64,000 nucleotides of DNA from Fabrea salina (Eukaryota; Ciliophora; Heterotrichea; Heterotrichida; Fabreidae), in assembly GCA_022984795.1 (NCBI GenBank), contig JALIHJ010000006.1, positions 1-64,000 of the forward strand, written 5' to 3'. The notes beneath the pieces were generated by a model, which saw only the letters and a program-made list of their open reading frames with translations, did no database searches and was not told the origin of the DNA. Shown in pieces: positions 1 through 9,483 of the stretch (within the stretch, counting starts at the first letter, position 1; the number at the start of each line of letters is the position of its first letter). The translations under genes and the position numbers were made by a program.

Positions 1-1001
1 AACACCCTAACACCCTAACACCCTAACACCCTAACACCCTAACACCCTAACACCCTAACACCCTAACACCCTAACACCCTAACACCCTAACACCCTAACA
101 CCCTAACACCCTAACACCCTAACACCCTAACACCCTAACACCCTAACACCCCTAACACCCTAACACCCTAACACCCTAACACCCTAACACCCTAACACCC
201 TAACACCCTAACACCCTAACACCCTAACACCCTAACACCCTAACACCCTAACACCCTAACACCCTAACACCCTAACACCCTAACACCCTAACACCCTAAC
301 ACCCTAACACCCTAACACCCTAACACCCTAACACCCTAACACCCTAACACCCTAACACCCTAACACCCTAACACCCTAACACCCTAACACCCTAACACCC
401 TAACACCCTAACACCCTAACACCCTAACACCCTAACACCCTAACACCCTAACACCCTAACACCCTAACACCCTAACACCCTAACACCCTAACACCCTAAC
501 ACCCTAACACCCTAACACCCTAACACCCTAACACCCTAACACCCTAACACCCTAACACCCTAACACCCTAACACCCTAACACCCTAACACCCTAACACCC
601 TAACACCCTAACACCCTAACACCCTAACACCCTAACACCCTAACACCCTAACACCCTAACACCCTAACACCCTAACACCCTAACACCCTAACACCCTAAC
701 ACCCTAACACCCTAACACCCTAACACCCTAACACCCTAACACCCTAACACCCTAACACCCTAACACCCTAACACCCTAACACCCTAACACCCTAACACCC
801 TAACACCCTAAACCCTAACACCCTAACACCACCCTAACACCCTAACACCCTAACACCCTAACACCCTAACACCCTAACACCCTAACACCCTAACACCCTA
901 ACACCCTAACACCCTAAACCCTAACACCCTAACACCCTAACACCCTAACACCCTAACACCCTAACACCCTAACACCCTAACACCCTAACACCCTAACACC
1001 C
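1..1001. repeat. Telomere, CCCTAACA repeat array (left chromosome end)
   Basis: About 125 head-to-tail copies of the 8-base unit CCCTAACA run from the first base to about 1001, with the C-rich strand reading inward as at a left chromosome end. The array is nearly perfect. Variants seen are one unit with an extra C near 148-151, two shortened CCCTAAA-type units near 808-816 and 913-920, and one ACC stutter near 828-832. Past 1001 the sequence becomes unique (AGTAACACCTATC). The unit matches heterotrich ciliate telomeres. One kilobase is long compared with the few hundred bases usual for ciliate macronuclear ends. Confidence 0.98.
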
Positions 1002-2396
1002 AGTAACACCTATCATCTATAAGTCTAAACCCTAGCAATCTTGAATACTTAGTCACTCAACATAGTTCCTTCTCATGAATATAAGCAGTTTAGAGACTTA
1101 CAAAAGGAATCAATTAGTCAATGACTACTAAGTAGTAACATTCAAAGCACTCACTTCAAACTTGACTCTATTAAATACCTCCAAAGAGTTCTTTAGAGTC
1201 TTGTTGGTTGATTGCTTTGACAATGCACTTCTCTCAGCAGTCAAGTACTTCTCCAGGATTAGTGTTCTTTGGTCTAAGTCTTTAGTTGTCATCAATGTTC
1301 AATGAAGTTAATTCAAAGTCTCTTCAGTTGTTCTGAGTATTGAAAGAAAGTATTCAAAACACTTCAAAAGGCTGCATTGGGTTGTTTGATTAAGTATTCT
1401 TCAAGGGTTTTCTAGAGAACAAAAGTTAAGACTGTGAGTACCTTTAAACGTTATGCACCTTCAAAAACGAAAGTATTCAGTTAAGTTTTAAACTAACATA
1501 TTTTCTGCACACTATAGATCTTAGTACTTTTAGGCTCAGAAACTCTGGCAACAAAGATCATGATCCTGAAGAAGAACTCAAAATCAAAGAGACTGAAGAA
1601 GTAACTACCATAAACAAGTAGTAAAGCATCTAGTTATCTGCATTTTGTCCTTTGGGTTGTGTAATGAATGCATTGGTACTAGACTTATAGGTAGACAAGA
1701 ACAAAAACTACATAGTGTGTAATGTCCTAATTGGTAACTAGAAACAGAACACACACTAAAGGAATTCCAAGTTAGAGAAGTTTGGTAGATCTAAATGTCC
1801 TTGATCTTAGAGTGAATTTCGAAGGAAGTATTAAGTAACAGTGCAACCTAAATTATCTGAGTCTTCTAAAAGACAAGAACCAGGTACAGTCAATAATAGA
1901 CTCCATAAGTACTTAACAGGTTTTCTAATTTTAGGTGCTCCAAACAAGTACTTCTGAAGCTAGGATAGAAAGTGGTACTGAACAAAGCATACTATCACAG
2001 ACTTCTGGTGTATTATTAAGGGTAGGTAAATGAAGACTTTAAATCCAATTCAGTTTTGGATAATCTGAACTCTGTAGAGATGAACTGGGTGTAGCATCCA
2101 TAAAGTACTTGAGTTAGAACTCAAAATCAAAGCATGACAAAGAAGTTGTTGAGTTTAACAAAGAAGGACTCAGAAGTAACTGAAAAAGAACACTCAATAC
2201 AACTTAGCGGTTAGCTTAAAGAACTCAAGTCGTGATATGCTACTTAAAGACTGCAGAATCAAACACTTGTTATAGTAATGTTAGTTTAGTATTAAATCGG
2301 ATTGACCCAAGTAGTTGTTGCTGAATATCCCTAAATCATTATGCATCAAGACCCAGCAACCGAACAAGTTAATCAATAATTGGATAATTAGTAAGA
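1002..2396. other. Subtelomeric gene-free region
   Basis: This 1.4-kb AT-rich stretch between the telomere and the first gene has no convincing coding frame on either strand. It is rich in short recurring words: AGTACTT appears at least five times, and a 17-base word (AGAACTCAAAATCAAAG) occurs near 1574 and again near 2117. A stretch near 2167-2196 resembles one near 5046-5076. It may be decayed repeat or gene remains. No RNA gene was recognised by eye. Confidence 0.6.
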
Positions 2397-3857
2397 TTAG
2401 TTATCTTGCTCGTTAATTAATTCTTTTAAGAACTCCGAGTCACCGTGCTCTCCGAAGTAAACCCTCATAGCTGATTCAGAGACTCTTGAGTTGAATGTTA
2501 TAGACCTTATGTCTAGTCTCCTCATCAAATTGTCTTCAATAAGCCCTAGAAACAAGTTTTTCATATCGGTGGGAATTTTCATTACTGAGTTTTGGAAAAG
2601 AGGCTTAACCAATTCTTCCAATTCAGATTTGTCAACTTTTGAATCATTGATTTGAGTCTCCAGTGTAGTTAAGCGCTTTTTGATGCTTTCTTTTAAGTAC
2701 TCCCTCAAGGTCATTTCATTGGAGTAAACACAGAACTCGTAGAACTTTCTCAGAGATCCATGGTACTTCAAATAGACTTGTAACTCTTCAGTAGTTGGTG
2801 ATTTCCCATACATTTGTGCTACTTGTTTCATCCAGTTGATAGCTTCTTCTCCTTCTTGGTAACTAAACAAGAAGTCATGCACATCGCATTCTTCATCAAT
2901 CGTACTGAGTGATCCAATTCGGCTCGGAAGGTGTTGATCACTGCTGAGTAGGATTACTTTGGCTAGTCCCCTTGCAGTAAACCTGAGTATCAGGTCTTTG
3001 ATGAAGTTGGCACCTTCTGACTCGTCATCAATTCTGGGTAGTATATTCTGGAGGTCGTCGAGTATTAGAACGGGTTTTTTTCCTTGATCGATTAGTTCCC
3101 TAAGAGACTTTTGGAGCAGGACTTCGTCGTTGGTTGAATTACCCTCTACTCCCAATCCTCTGTAGAAAGTTGACCATACACCTGTTTGTTGTTTTTTCAT
3201 TGCCAAGTACACAGAAACAAACTGGGTCTTAGTGTCTGAGTACTTTTTGAGCATGTCAGGTTTGCTCAGCACATGGCAAAGTCTCTCCATAAAGGTAGAC
3301 TTGCCTATGCCTTTGGGTCCGTAGACCACGTCAACCCCCCTTCGGATAGGCTTTTCAAGGTGGTTGATCCACTCTCGAGTAAGTTCAGGGTTTTCAATCA
3401 AGGGACCTTCTACTTCTGGTGCTAGCTTGGGCTGGATCAGAGTCTCTTTGATTTTTTGGACGCTGAATTGGGGGTCTTTAAGCCCGATCTCTATATTATT
3501 GTTTTGAAGTTGTTCTTTATTGAATTTCCTTTGGTTCATGTAGGTCAGGTAGGCTACAAAGACTGCGAGGAAGGATATAGCTGCATTCGGAGGAATCATT
3601 CTTAACCAAGGAGGGAAGTTGACGACTTCGTAGATTTCTGTACCTTCCTCAACAGTGAGGTTGTCTTGCTTGAGCTTTTTCCACACAATGCCGTCACCGC
3701 TTGCGAATAAGGACTTTCCGCCTATTTCAGCGATATTCTCTCCCTGGGTGAACCTTTCGAATCTGAACTTGTAAAGTCTCAAGTCTCCGGAGTATCCCTG
3801 GGGAACTCTGAGCTTGTGGAAGTTGCGGACGACTCGACTGAACATTTTATTAGCCAT
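2397..3857 (-). CDS. Membrane-anchored P-loop ATPase (AAA/STAND type), possibly mitochondrial
   Basis: The 486-residue protein has a basic N-terminus without acids in the first 20 residues (MANKMFSRVV), compatible with a mitochondrial presequence. One hydrophobic segment lies at about 92-107. The ATPase domain starts near 160, with Walker A GPKGIGKST at 180-188 and Walker B VLILDD at 263-268. The C-terminal half is helical and charged, as in AAA and STAND ATPases. I do not recognise an orthologue; a Yme2/RNA12-like inner-membrane ATPase is one possibility. It is the telomere-proximal gene and is transcribed toward the telomere. It starts at ATG and ends at TAA with no sign of decay. Confidence 0.75.
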   Translation of the reverse strand: MANKMFSRVVRNFHKLRVPQGYSGDLRLYKFRFERFTQGENIAEIGGKSLFASGDGIVWKKLKQDNLTVEEGTEIYEVVNFPPWLRMIPPNAAISFLAVFVAYLTYMNQRKFNKEQLQNNNIEIGLKDPQFSVQKIKETLIQPKLAPEVEGPLIENPELTREWINHLEKPIRRGVDVVYGPKGIGKSTFMERLCHVLSKPDMLKKYSDTKTQFVSVYLAMKKQQTGVWSTFYRGLGVEGNSTNDEVLLQKSLRELIDQGKKPVLILDDLQNILPRIDDESEGANFIKDLILRFTARGLAKVILLSSDQHLPSRIGSLSTIDEECDVHDFLFSYQEGEEAINWMKQVAQMYGKSPTTEELQVYLKYHGSLRKFYEFCVYSNEMTLREYLKESIKKRLTTLETQINDSKVDKSELEELVKPLFQNSVMKIPTDMKNLFLGLIEDNLMRRLDIRSITFNSRVSESAMRVYFGEHGDSEFLKELINEQDN

Positions 3858-5454
3858 TGAATTAGGGGGATATGAGTTTGACTGGGTTATAGCAACTAGG
3901 ACTTGGTTGAATTAATCAATAGGTTAGGGTGATGTCTGAAAGATGATCTTAGAGTCACAGTCTACGGGATTCTGATTAGCAATGTGAGTTTACTAAGTTA
4001 AAGTCTAGGACATAGAAGGCTGGAGGCAGTGAGTAAACTTGGAAGGTTATGAGTGGACACCCATCAGAGAGAAGTCTGAAGAGAACATAGCTGTGAATAA
4101 GTAATTAGAGCATCTGCATACTAAGCTAGTAATCACAATGTTCATGCACAGTACAAACAAAGCAAGAAATCAACGAAGACAACTCTGAGTCTCACCTAAC
4201 AGAACTTAAAACTTAGACAACAGATTGATACGAGAAGACGAATAGTTACTTCTCTGTATTGGTTGAATAATTCTTAAAGTAGTCAAAATAAGAAATGATT
4301 TGATGGACTTTGCAATGCTTAGACTTTGCTTTGTAGAGCGTATGCTTGCAAGGTAGTTAGAAGAAGAGCTTGATGTCGTGACTAGTTGTGTGAAGGGCTA
4401 TTGAGTTAACTAGCAGAGGTTTAAAACCACTGGGAACTTCTTCACAAAGAAACAGAAGGCAAACAGAAAGCATGAACAGTGGCAAGTAAAGGAAACAACT
4501 ATAAACACACAGATTGCAACAAAAGAAAGGGGATTGAAGCGAGGAACAACCAAGGAAGGTAACACTAGATTATTAAACAGAAGGAAACAAGAAATGCTGG
4601 TTAGGGTGAATTGAGCAATTTCTACCTAGACTGAAGTCTAAAGGTTTTTGTTCAGTTGAAATAACTTACTAATTCTAGCAAGGTTTTTAGAGACCTAGTG
4701 AAAACACACCCTAACAATAAGGAAGCAATAAACAAACAGAATAACAACTCATTAAAAACTTCTTAACTTTGAGTTCTAATTCTAAAGTATGTAAGTCTAT
4801 TGCAGTGTTGATGCTTTAAGCTTGGGATTTAAGAACCCTAACACTAATAGCATTCAATCAAAAGGAGTGGGAATATTAGTATGAATACTAGTGTTCTAAC
4901 TTCTACATACAAGCAATCAAACTCTGAATATTGTCTATCCTTAGTCTTTATGTAAATGGAAAGTAACCCAGTACTTGCATTAGACTCAGAGGTGTGTAAA
5001 GACTCACTCGGTACATTTGTTTGGTCTATCTCCAAGAATTACAATGACTCAGAAACTTCCTCAAAAAGAACACTCAGTAACACCTTCGAAGAGACTCAAG
5101 AAAGTAAATGGGTAACCACTTAGAGACTCAGCTATTAGGGTTCAAGAACTAGCTGAGTTTGTACTGCATAATCCTAATTGGAATGAATCTCTAGAAAGTT
5201 TCAGGAAGAACTACAAACAAGGAATTGATAAAGAACAGAAGTCATTCAAGATGAAGAAGCTTTCTGGATGCTTCATCAAATCAATAAGATAAACACTCTA
5301 AGTAGTCTATTAAGAGTAATGCAAAACACTTGATAGCTAAACAACATCAAGTAGCAAAGACAACAATAACTTTGAAAGTACTTGTGCTAAGTAGACTGTT
5401 CAAGCATGCATTTAACTACTCTTACTGAATTACTTAAAGTAGATAGAATTATTA
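3858..5454. other. Subtelomeric gap with no recognisable gene
   Basis: About 1.6 kb of AT-rich DNA between the ATPase and the metallopeptidase gene. It holds only short chance frames, the longest a 63-codon frame at 4844-5035 with no family features. Single CCCTAACA units occur at 4709-4716 and 4836-4843 but do not form an array. A word near 5046-5076 resembles one near 2167-2196. I see no tRNA-like cloverleaf or other defined element. Confidence 0.55.
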
Positions 5455-7125
5455 CTACTCATGCAATCCACAGAAGGGCCTGTCTCTGTGCTTGAGAGTC
5501 ATACTGAGTTTGTTGCTTCTGTCCATGTTGAGTTGTTGGAATCTTTGGTCAATTCCATCAACCCAACTGTCAGGATCCAGGATCATCCTTGCTGCGTCTT
5601 CAACCACTACTTGGGACCTTGTTTCTTGTTCTCCTAGTAGTTTCTCCTGCATGTAGAATCCAGTTTCCTTTTTCTTTTGGTTGTACTTGAAGTTGTCTGG
5701 TGAGTTTTCGAGTCTTACAAACTCAATTCCTCTGCCCAGTTTAGCTCTAGCCAGGACATGAGCAAACTCGTGTATGAAGCAGATCAGAATTGAAGCAGTG
5801 CCTAAGTCAGTATCTTCTTCGTACTTAGGCTTCTTGCACGGAACTTCACCAGAGTTAGAGTCTTTGGGAGCACTTAGGTAGTCCTTGATGATTAAGTTGC
5901 CAGTCATCAAGGACACTCCGCATATCCCAAATACACTGTAGTCGCACAAGAAAGTCTTGTCTAGAGTAGCTTGAAGTATTTGGGTGTAGTTATCCTCTAG
6001 CTCCAACTCTTCAAGGTACTTTTGCTTCACAAACTCAGTGTTCATGACACTGAATATTGAGTTCTTGGTGCTTTCTGGAATAGGCTTTGTCACGGAGGAG
6101 TTGTGGCGTTCTAGCTTGAGAAGTGTAGTTTCGAACATGTAGGCTATTGGACACCTGAAGTCAAAGTAGTACAGGAATCTGTCACAGAAAAAGATTTCCA
6201 TGAGTCTGTCTTGAATGCTTTTGATCTTAAGCCAGATTCCTAACAAGCTGACTTGCTGCATGTAGTTCCAGGTGACTCCAAAGTCTTCAACTCTGCAGCT
6301 GAGGAAGTCTTCTTCATCCAGCTTATTGAAGAGTGTCTGGATTACTAAGGCAGTTCCTTTGTAGTAGGTGAATTCCTCAAGACTGCACTGCTCAAACACC
6401 TGAGGGTAGTTTCTTCTTAGGTTTTGGCTGAATTCTTTAATTGCTCTTCTTCTCTTTGCCCTCATTTCTAGTGACTTTGAAGAGTCTGAAATGTACTTAG
6501 TGAGTGACCAAAGAGTTAAGTCGATCTCACTCATCACCTGGCACAAAACCTTTTCCTCTGAGTCGAGTTGAGTAGGAAGTAATTTGTGGTTTCCATACAT
6601 CTTAAAGCACACTTTAGCAGGAGTACAGTCATAGCAGTTGAAGCAGAGTGTAGTGGTTGTGTGGACAAAGTAATTCCCCATAATCAAATTGCACTCTTCA
6701 CACTGAACTTCAGTAAACCTTACTTTAGGGTAGCACAAAAAGCAAAGGGTGTTCATTTCTGAGTCAGTGTTTACTCCTTCAAAATCCATGCTCATTCCAC
6801 AAATAAAGCACTCAAACACTTTAGAGGAAGAACAACAGCTGATACAGAATATTTGGTTTTTGTGGAAGAAGTTGATTTTGTTGCTTTTGCTTTCTTCGCA
6901 CCTGCTGCACTGACCCTGGATTTCTACTGCTTTGCATCTAGTGCACCTGAATTCTGTGTCATCACAGTAGAAAAGCATTGTCTTTGCCAGAGTATTCTGG
7001 CACTCAAAGCACTTTTCTTCTTCACTCTGATACTCCCCAGTTCTATAGCACTTGATACAGAGTCTGTGGCCCATGAAAACAGCATAGGTGTCCTTGAGAG
7101 CGCGTTTGCAGTTGAGACAGTCCAT
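5455..7125 (-). CDS. Cys-rich (LIM-like) DA1-type zinc metallopeptidase
   Basis: The 556-residue protein has a cysteine-rich N-terminal third (about 1-180) with repeated CxxC pairs, for example C3/C6, C23/C26, C39/C42, C61/C64 and C73/C76, spaced like LIM or RING-related zinc fingers. A helical middle follows. Near 451-455 lies HEFAH, a zinc-protease HExxH motif, preceded by a SLMTG segment resembling the LLTG of DA1 peptidases. DA1 proteins are LIM-plus-peptidase enzymes that cleave growth regulators after ubiquitination in plants; the match here is to architecture, not close identity. There is no signal peptide or membrane segment, so it is probably cytosolic. Confidence 0.7.
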   Translation of the reverse strand: MDCLNCKRALKDTYAVFMGHRLCIKCYRTGEYQSEEEKCFECQNTLAKTMLFYCDDTEFRCTRCKAVEIQGQCSRCEESKSNKINFFHKNQIFCISCCSSSKVFECFICGMSMDFEGVNTDSEMNTLCFLCYPKVRFTEVQCEECNLIMGNYFVHTTTTLCFNCYDCTPAKVCFKMYGNHKLLPTQLDSEEKVLCQVMSEIDLTLWSLTKYISDSSKSLEMRAKRRRAIKEFSQNLRRNYPQVFEQCSLEEFTYYKGTALVIQTLFNKLDEEDFLSCRVEDFGVTWNYMQQVSLLGIWLKIKSIQDRLMEIFFCDRFLYYFDFRCPIAYMFETTLLKLERHNSSVTKPIPESTKNSIFSVMNTEFVKQKYLEELELEDNYTQILQATLDKTFLCDYSVFGICGVSLMTGNLIIKDYLSAPKDSNSGEVPCKKPKYEEDTDLGTASILICFIHEFAHVLARAKLGRGIEFVRLENSPDNFKYNQKKKETGFYMQEKLLGEQETRSQVVVEDAARMILDPDSWVDGIDQRFQQLNMDRSNKLSMTLKHRDRPFCGLHE

Positions 7126-7607
7126 ATTTATTATTACTCTAGGTAGATTTGTTTAATTTGTTCAAGTTAGTAGTGGACTTGCCTCAGAAGCAGCTCTTTT
7201 AGTCTTTTATAGCAGTTTTGAGTACTACTTGTATTCTTCAATTGAACAGCCTAGTTGTCAAAGGCAATACACCTAATTATTAGACCTGCTTGTTTAATCA
7301 TCTAAGGTTCTAGAACCTTCAATATTAACCGATAATGTCAGACTTAATCCTGAATATTGGTATGGGGTTTTTCATGGACCGGCAAGTGGGTAGCAGATCT
7401 AGTGTTGCTCTGAGTGATCTTCTATTTCACCTGGGATCCCGTAAATTGAATTTTCTCAAACAGTTATACAGTTAATTACTTCGCAACTTAAGTTTTGTCC
7501 CTAGCTATTGTTAGAATGATCAAGAGTATTATCGGTTGCTTTTTGGGTGGAATTAACAAAGGATTCCTTGATTTATTAGATTTATATTAGAAACAGTTGG
7601 CCGCAAG
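7126..7607. promoter_or_regulatory. Divergent intergenic region (482 bp)
   Basis: This spacer separates the divergent start codons of the DA1-like peptidase (minus strand) and the CD2BP2-like gene (plus strand), so it must carry both promoters. It is by far the widest divergent spacer in the window; the others are 4 to 81 bp. It is AT-rich, with no coding frame, repeat or known binding site that I can identify. Confidence 0.5.
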
Positions 7608-8237
7608 ATGGAGCTGAGAAACGCTAAAGAAATCAGAAAAAGGAAAAGACTTGAAAATGAAATGAAGAACTACTTACTTGAAGGCAAGTCCTCCAAAAAG
7701 TTTAAGAGTGAAAGCATAGACGTCTTCACTGAAATTGAGAAGTTCGGTGAAGATTTGGCAAATGAAGAAGAAGTGATGCCCCGTGAAAACAACCTTGAGC
7801 CACTTAATCTGAGAAATGAAAAAGAAGCAGGCCAGGTTGAACGTTTAGGAAACCACATTTTGATCACAAACAACTCAGAGGTAACAGACCCTTGGCTAGA
7901 CTCCATAAGCAGTCTTGCTGATGTAAAGAAGCAGGAGTCCGAAGAACCTGAAAAACACTACGACGTCAACTACAACAAAAAAAGAATTTCGGAGTTGCTA
8001 GAAAACGAAGAAACTGTGGCAGAAGCTCTAAAGCGTTTGAGGGGACCAATCGGGACAAAAAAGCCCTTTAAAAAGAATGTGAGGAAGAGCCAACAAGCAA
8101 GCCAGCCAAGTGAGTTTTTTACTTCTAAAGAAGAGTTTGAGGAACTCTGCAAACTCTGCAGTGAAATGGTCTGGGAAGGCTTCCAGGATGTATATACACT
8201 TAAAAAAAGCGACCTTATTAATACTAAAATGACTTAG
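7608..8237 (+). CDS. CD2BP2: CD2BP2/LIN1/Snu40-like U5 snRNP protein without GYF domain
   Basis: The 209-residue charged protein keeps two family hallmarks. A segment at about 64-100 ends in DPWLDS (family: DAWLD), and about 127-146 reads ISELL...ETVAEALKRLRG (family: GETVLKALRRLG). CD2BP2/Lin1 binds U5 snRNP protein PRP6 and dissociates before tri-snRNP assembly, so a nuclear role in splicing is likely. The C-terminal GYF domain of the human protein is absent; the protein ends soon after a helical region. Its last 14 bases overlap the end of the convergent membrane-protein gene. Homology is from motif recall. Confidence 0.65.
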   Translation: MELRNAKEIRKRKRLENEMKNYLLEGKSSKKFKSESIDVFTEIEKFGEDLANEEEVMPRENNLEPLNLRNEKEAGQVERLGNHILITNNSEVTDPWLDSISSLADVKKQESEEPEKHYDVNYNKKRISELLENEETVAEALKRLRGPIGTKKPFKKNVRKSQQASQPSEFFTSKEEFEELCKLCSEMVWEGFQDVYTLKKSDLINTKMT

Positions 8238-8931
8238 GACTTAAGGGGTTCTTTACTTGGGAGTGTTCTGCGTCTGGGTTTCCGTGTCTTTTGAGGTAAA
8301 TAAAGACAAACAGTGCTAGGGTTACTACTAAAAGAAGAGTGTTGGTTAGCACTAGGGCTGGCCCTGAAGTGTTGCATAAGTCAGTGCGTGCTTCACCTTT
8401 GTTCAAGTCTTTACAGTCAACACTGAACGCTCCAGAAGCCCCACCGGCCCAGGACATCTGTGCCACTACGTGAATTGCAAGGGCGACACCTCCCCACAAG
8501 TAGCCCATCCACTCAGCAAAAATTTTCTGTTCTAGTAAGCAGTACCCTACTCGGATCATCCAGAATATCACAAACAGGTAAGAAACTATTTCAAAAAATA
8601 TAAAAGCCCCTCCCGCACCTGAAAGATCAGAAAATGTGTCGCACAAAGCTTTGTTGAGCTGAGAGTTGTCGTTTTCGCAGTAGTCTCTTGCCAAGTCAGA
8701 GTAGTGGTCGTCTTCCCAAAGATAGCCCTTTGGTTCTTGAGTTACTCTCAGCAGGCCTCCTTTCCATTCGTAGTCGCCTTCCCCCTGTTTAACCCAACTT
8801 TCAGTTCCGAAACTGCTGAGCATCAGCACCAGGATGAAGCTCTGCAAACCCAATATGATATACCACCAAACTCTAGTTGGCAGTTTCAAAACCTTGACTT
8901 CTATACTAGGTTCTTCTTGTTTGCTTTCCAT
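8224..8931 (-). CDS. Four-helix claudin/tetraspan-like membrane protein
   Basis: The 235-residue protein has four clear hydrophobic segments: about 20-42, 110-132, 143-165 and 192-216. A Cys-containing loop sits between the first two and a second (DCKDLN...DLCNT) between the last two. A short acidic N-terminus and a polar C-terminal tail flank the helices. This topology resembles claudin/PMP22-type proteins, but no diagnostic signature (W-GLW-C-C) is present, so the family is open. Function is unknown; a plasma-membrane or cortical vesicle location is likely. The stop codon lies inside the coding region of the convergent CD2BP2-like gene. Confidence 0.65.
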   Translation of the reverse strand: MESKQEEPSIEVKVLKLPTRVWWYIILGLQSFILVLMLSSFGTESWVKQGEGDYEWKGGLLRVTQEPKGYLWEDDHYSDLARDYCENDNSQLNKALCDTFSDLSGAGGAFIFFEIVSYLFVIFWMIRVGYCLLEQKIFAEWMGYLWGGVALAIHVVAQMSWAGGASGAFSVDCKDLNKGEARTDLCNTSGPALVLTNTLLLVVTLALFVFIYLKRHGNPDAEHSQVKNPLSPKSF

Positions 8932-8956
8932 TTATTCTAAACAAGTCAGATTTACA

Positions 8957-9475
8957 TTAGCGATTGTAAGAGACTCCTCCCATGAAGTTCCTTGGGTCCG
9001 GGATCATTCCGTTGAACTCAGCATTTGAGAAGTCAAACCCGGGGTTTTCTTCCTGGAAGCGTTCAAGCATTATTTTCTTTTTAGCTTCGTTTTGGGCCAA
9101 AGGGTCTAGTTCTCCATGACGTTTGCAAGCACAACTCCAAGTTTCTGCTTTCCTCATTTTTTGCAAGTTCACAACTAGTTCTTCGTCCTCAATCATCCAG
9201 TAACTCTCGGACTTAATGACTTGCCCGCCCAGTTCTTCACTAAGAAAAGGAGGGTTGGGTTTAACTCCAACTTCAATAGAGTTACTTCCTATGTTCACAT
9301 ACAGCTGAGGTAATTGCTGCCCGGGCTCGAGTTGTTTTTTAAGTTCCTTTTGGTACTTGGGAAGTGCCCATTGGGGCGGCTTGAAGTATAGAATTACTTC
9401 CTCTAGAGTTTGCTCCCACTCGTAAACTACCTGATCTCCCTGTTTGAATGCATGCCTTCCTGTTGGTCGCTCCAT
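8957..9475 (-). CDS. NUDCD2: NudC domain-containing protein 2 (NUDCD2)
   Basis: The 172-residue protein has a p23-like CS domain (about 15-115) with the start WEQTLEEVILYF matching WYQTLEEVFIEV of human NUDCD2. It also has the C-terminal signature LERFQEENPGFDFSNAE, almost identical to LERFQKENPGFDFSGAE of the vertebrate protein. NUDCD2 is an Hsp90 co-chaperone that stabilises LIS1 and so supports cytoplasmic dynein. Length is close to the human 157. It lies 25 bp downstream of nothing coding on its strand except the RCC1/coiled-coil gene, whose stop is 8 bp before this start codon. Confidence 0.9.
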   Translation of the reverse strand: MERPTGRHAFKQGDQVVYEWEQTLEEVILYFKPPQWALPKYQKELKKQLEPGQQLPQLYVNIGSNSIEVGVKPNPPFLSEELGGQVIKSESYWMIEDEELVVNLQKMRKAETWSCACKRHGELDPLAQNEAKKKIMLERFQEENPGFDFSNAEFNGMIPDPRNFMGGVSYNR

Positions 9476-9483
9476 ATTATTAT

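Noticed and set aside
4709-4843. Interstitial telomere units CCCTAACA at 4709-4716 and 4836-4843
   Set aside because: Single units only, not arrays; near a telomere of this composition they are compatible with chance.
4844-5035. 63-codon minus-strand frame in the subtelomeric gap
   Set aside because: Short, no family features, unlike neighbouring codon use, and in AT-rich gap DNA where such frames are expected by chance.
1002-5454. tRNA or other RNA gene in the subtelomere
   Set aside because: No B-box-like GTTCGA word or cloverleaf arms were seen by eye; a covariance-model search would decide.
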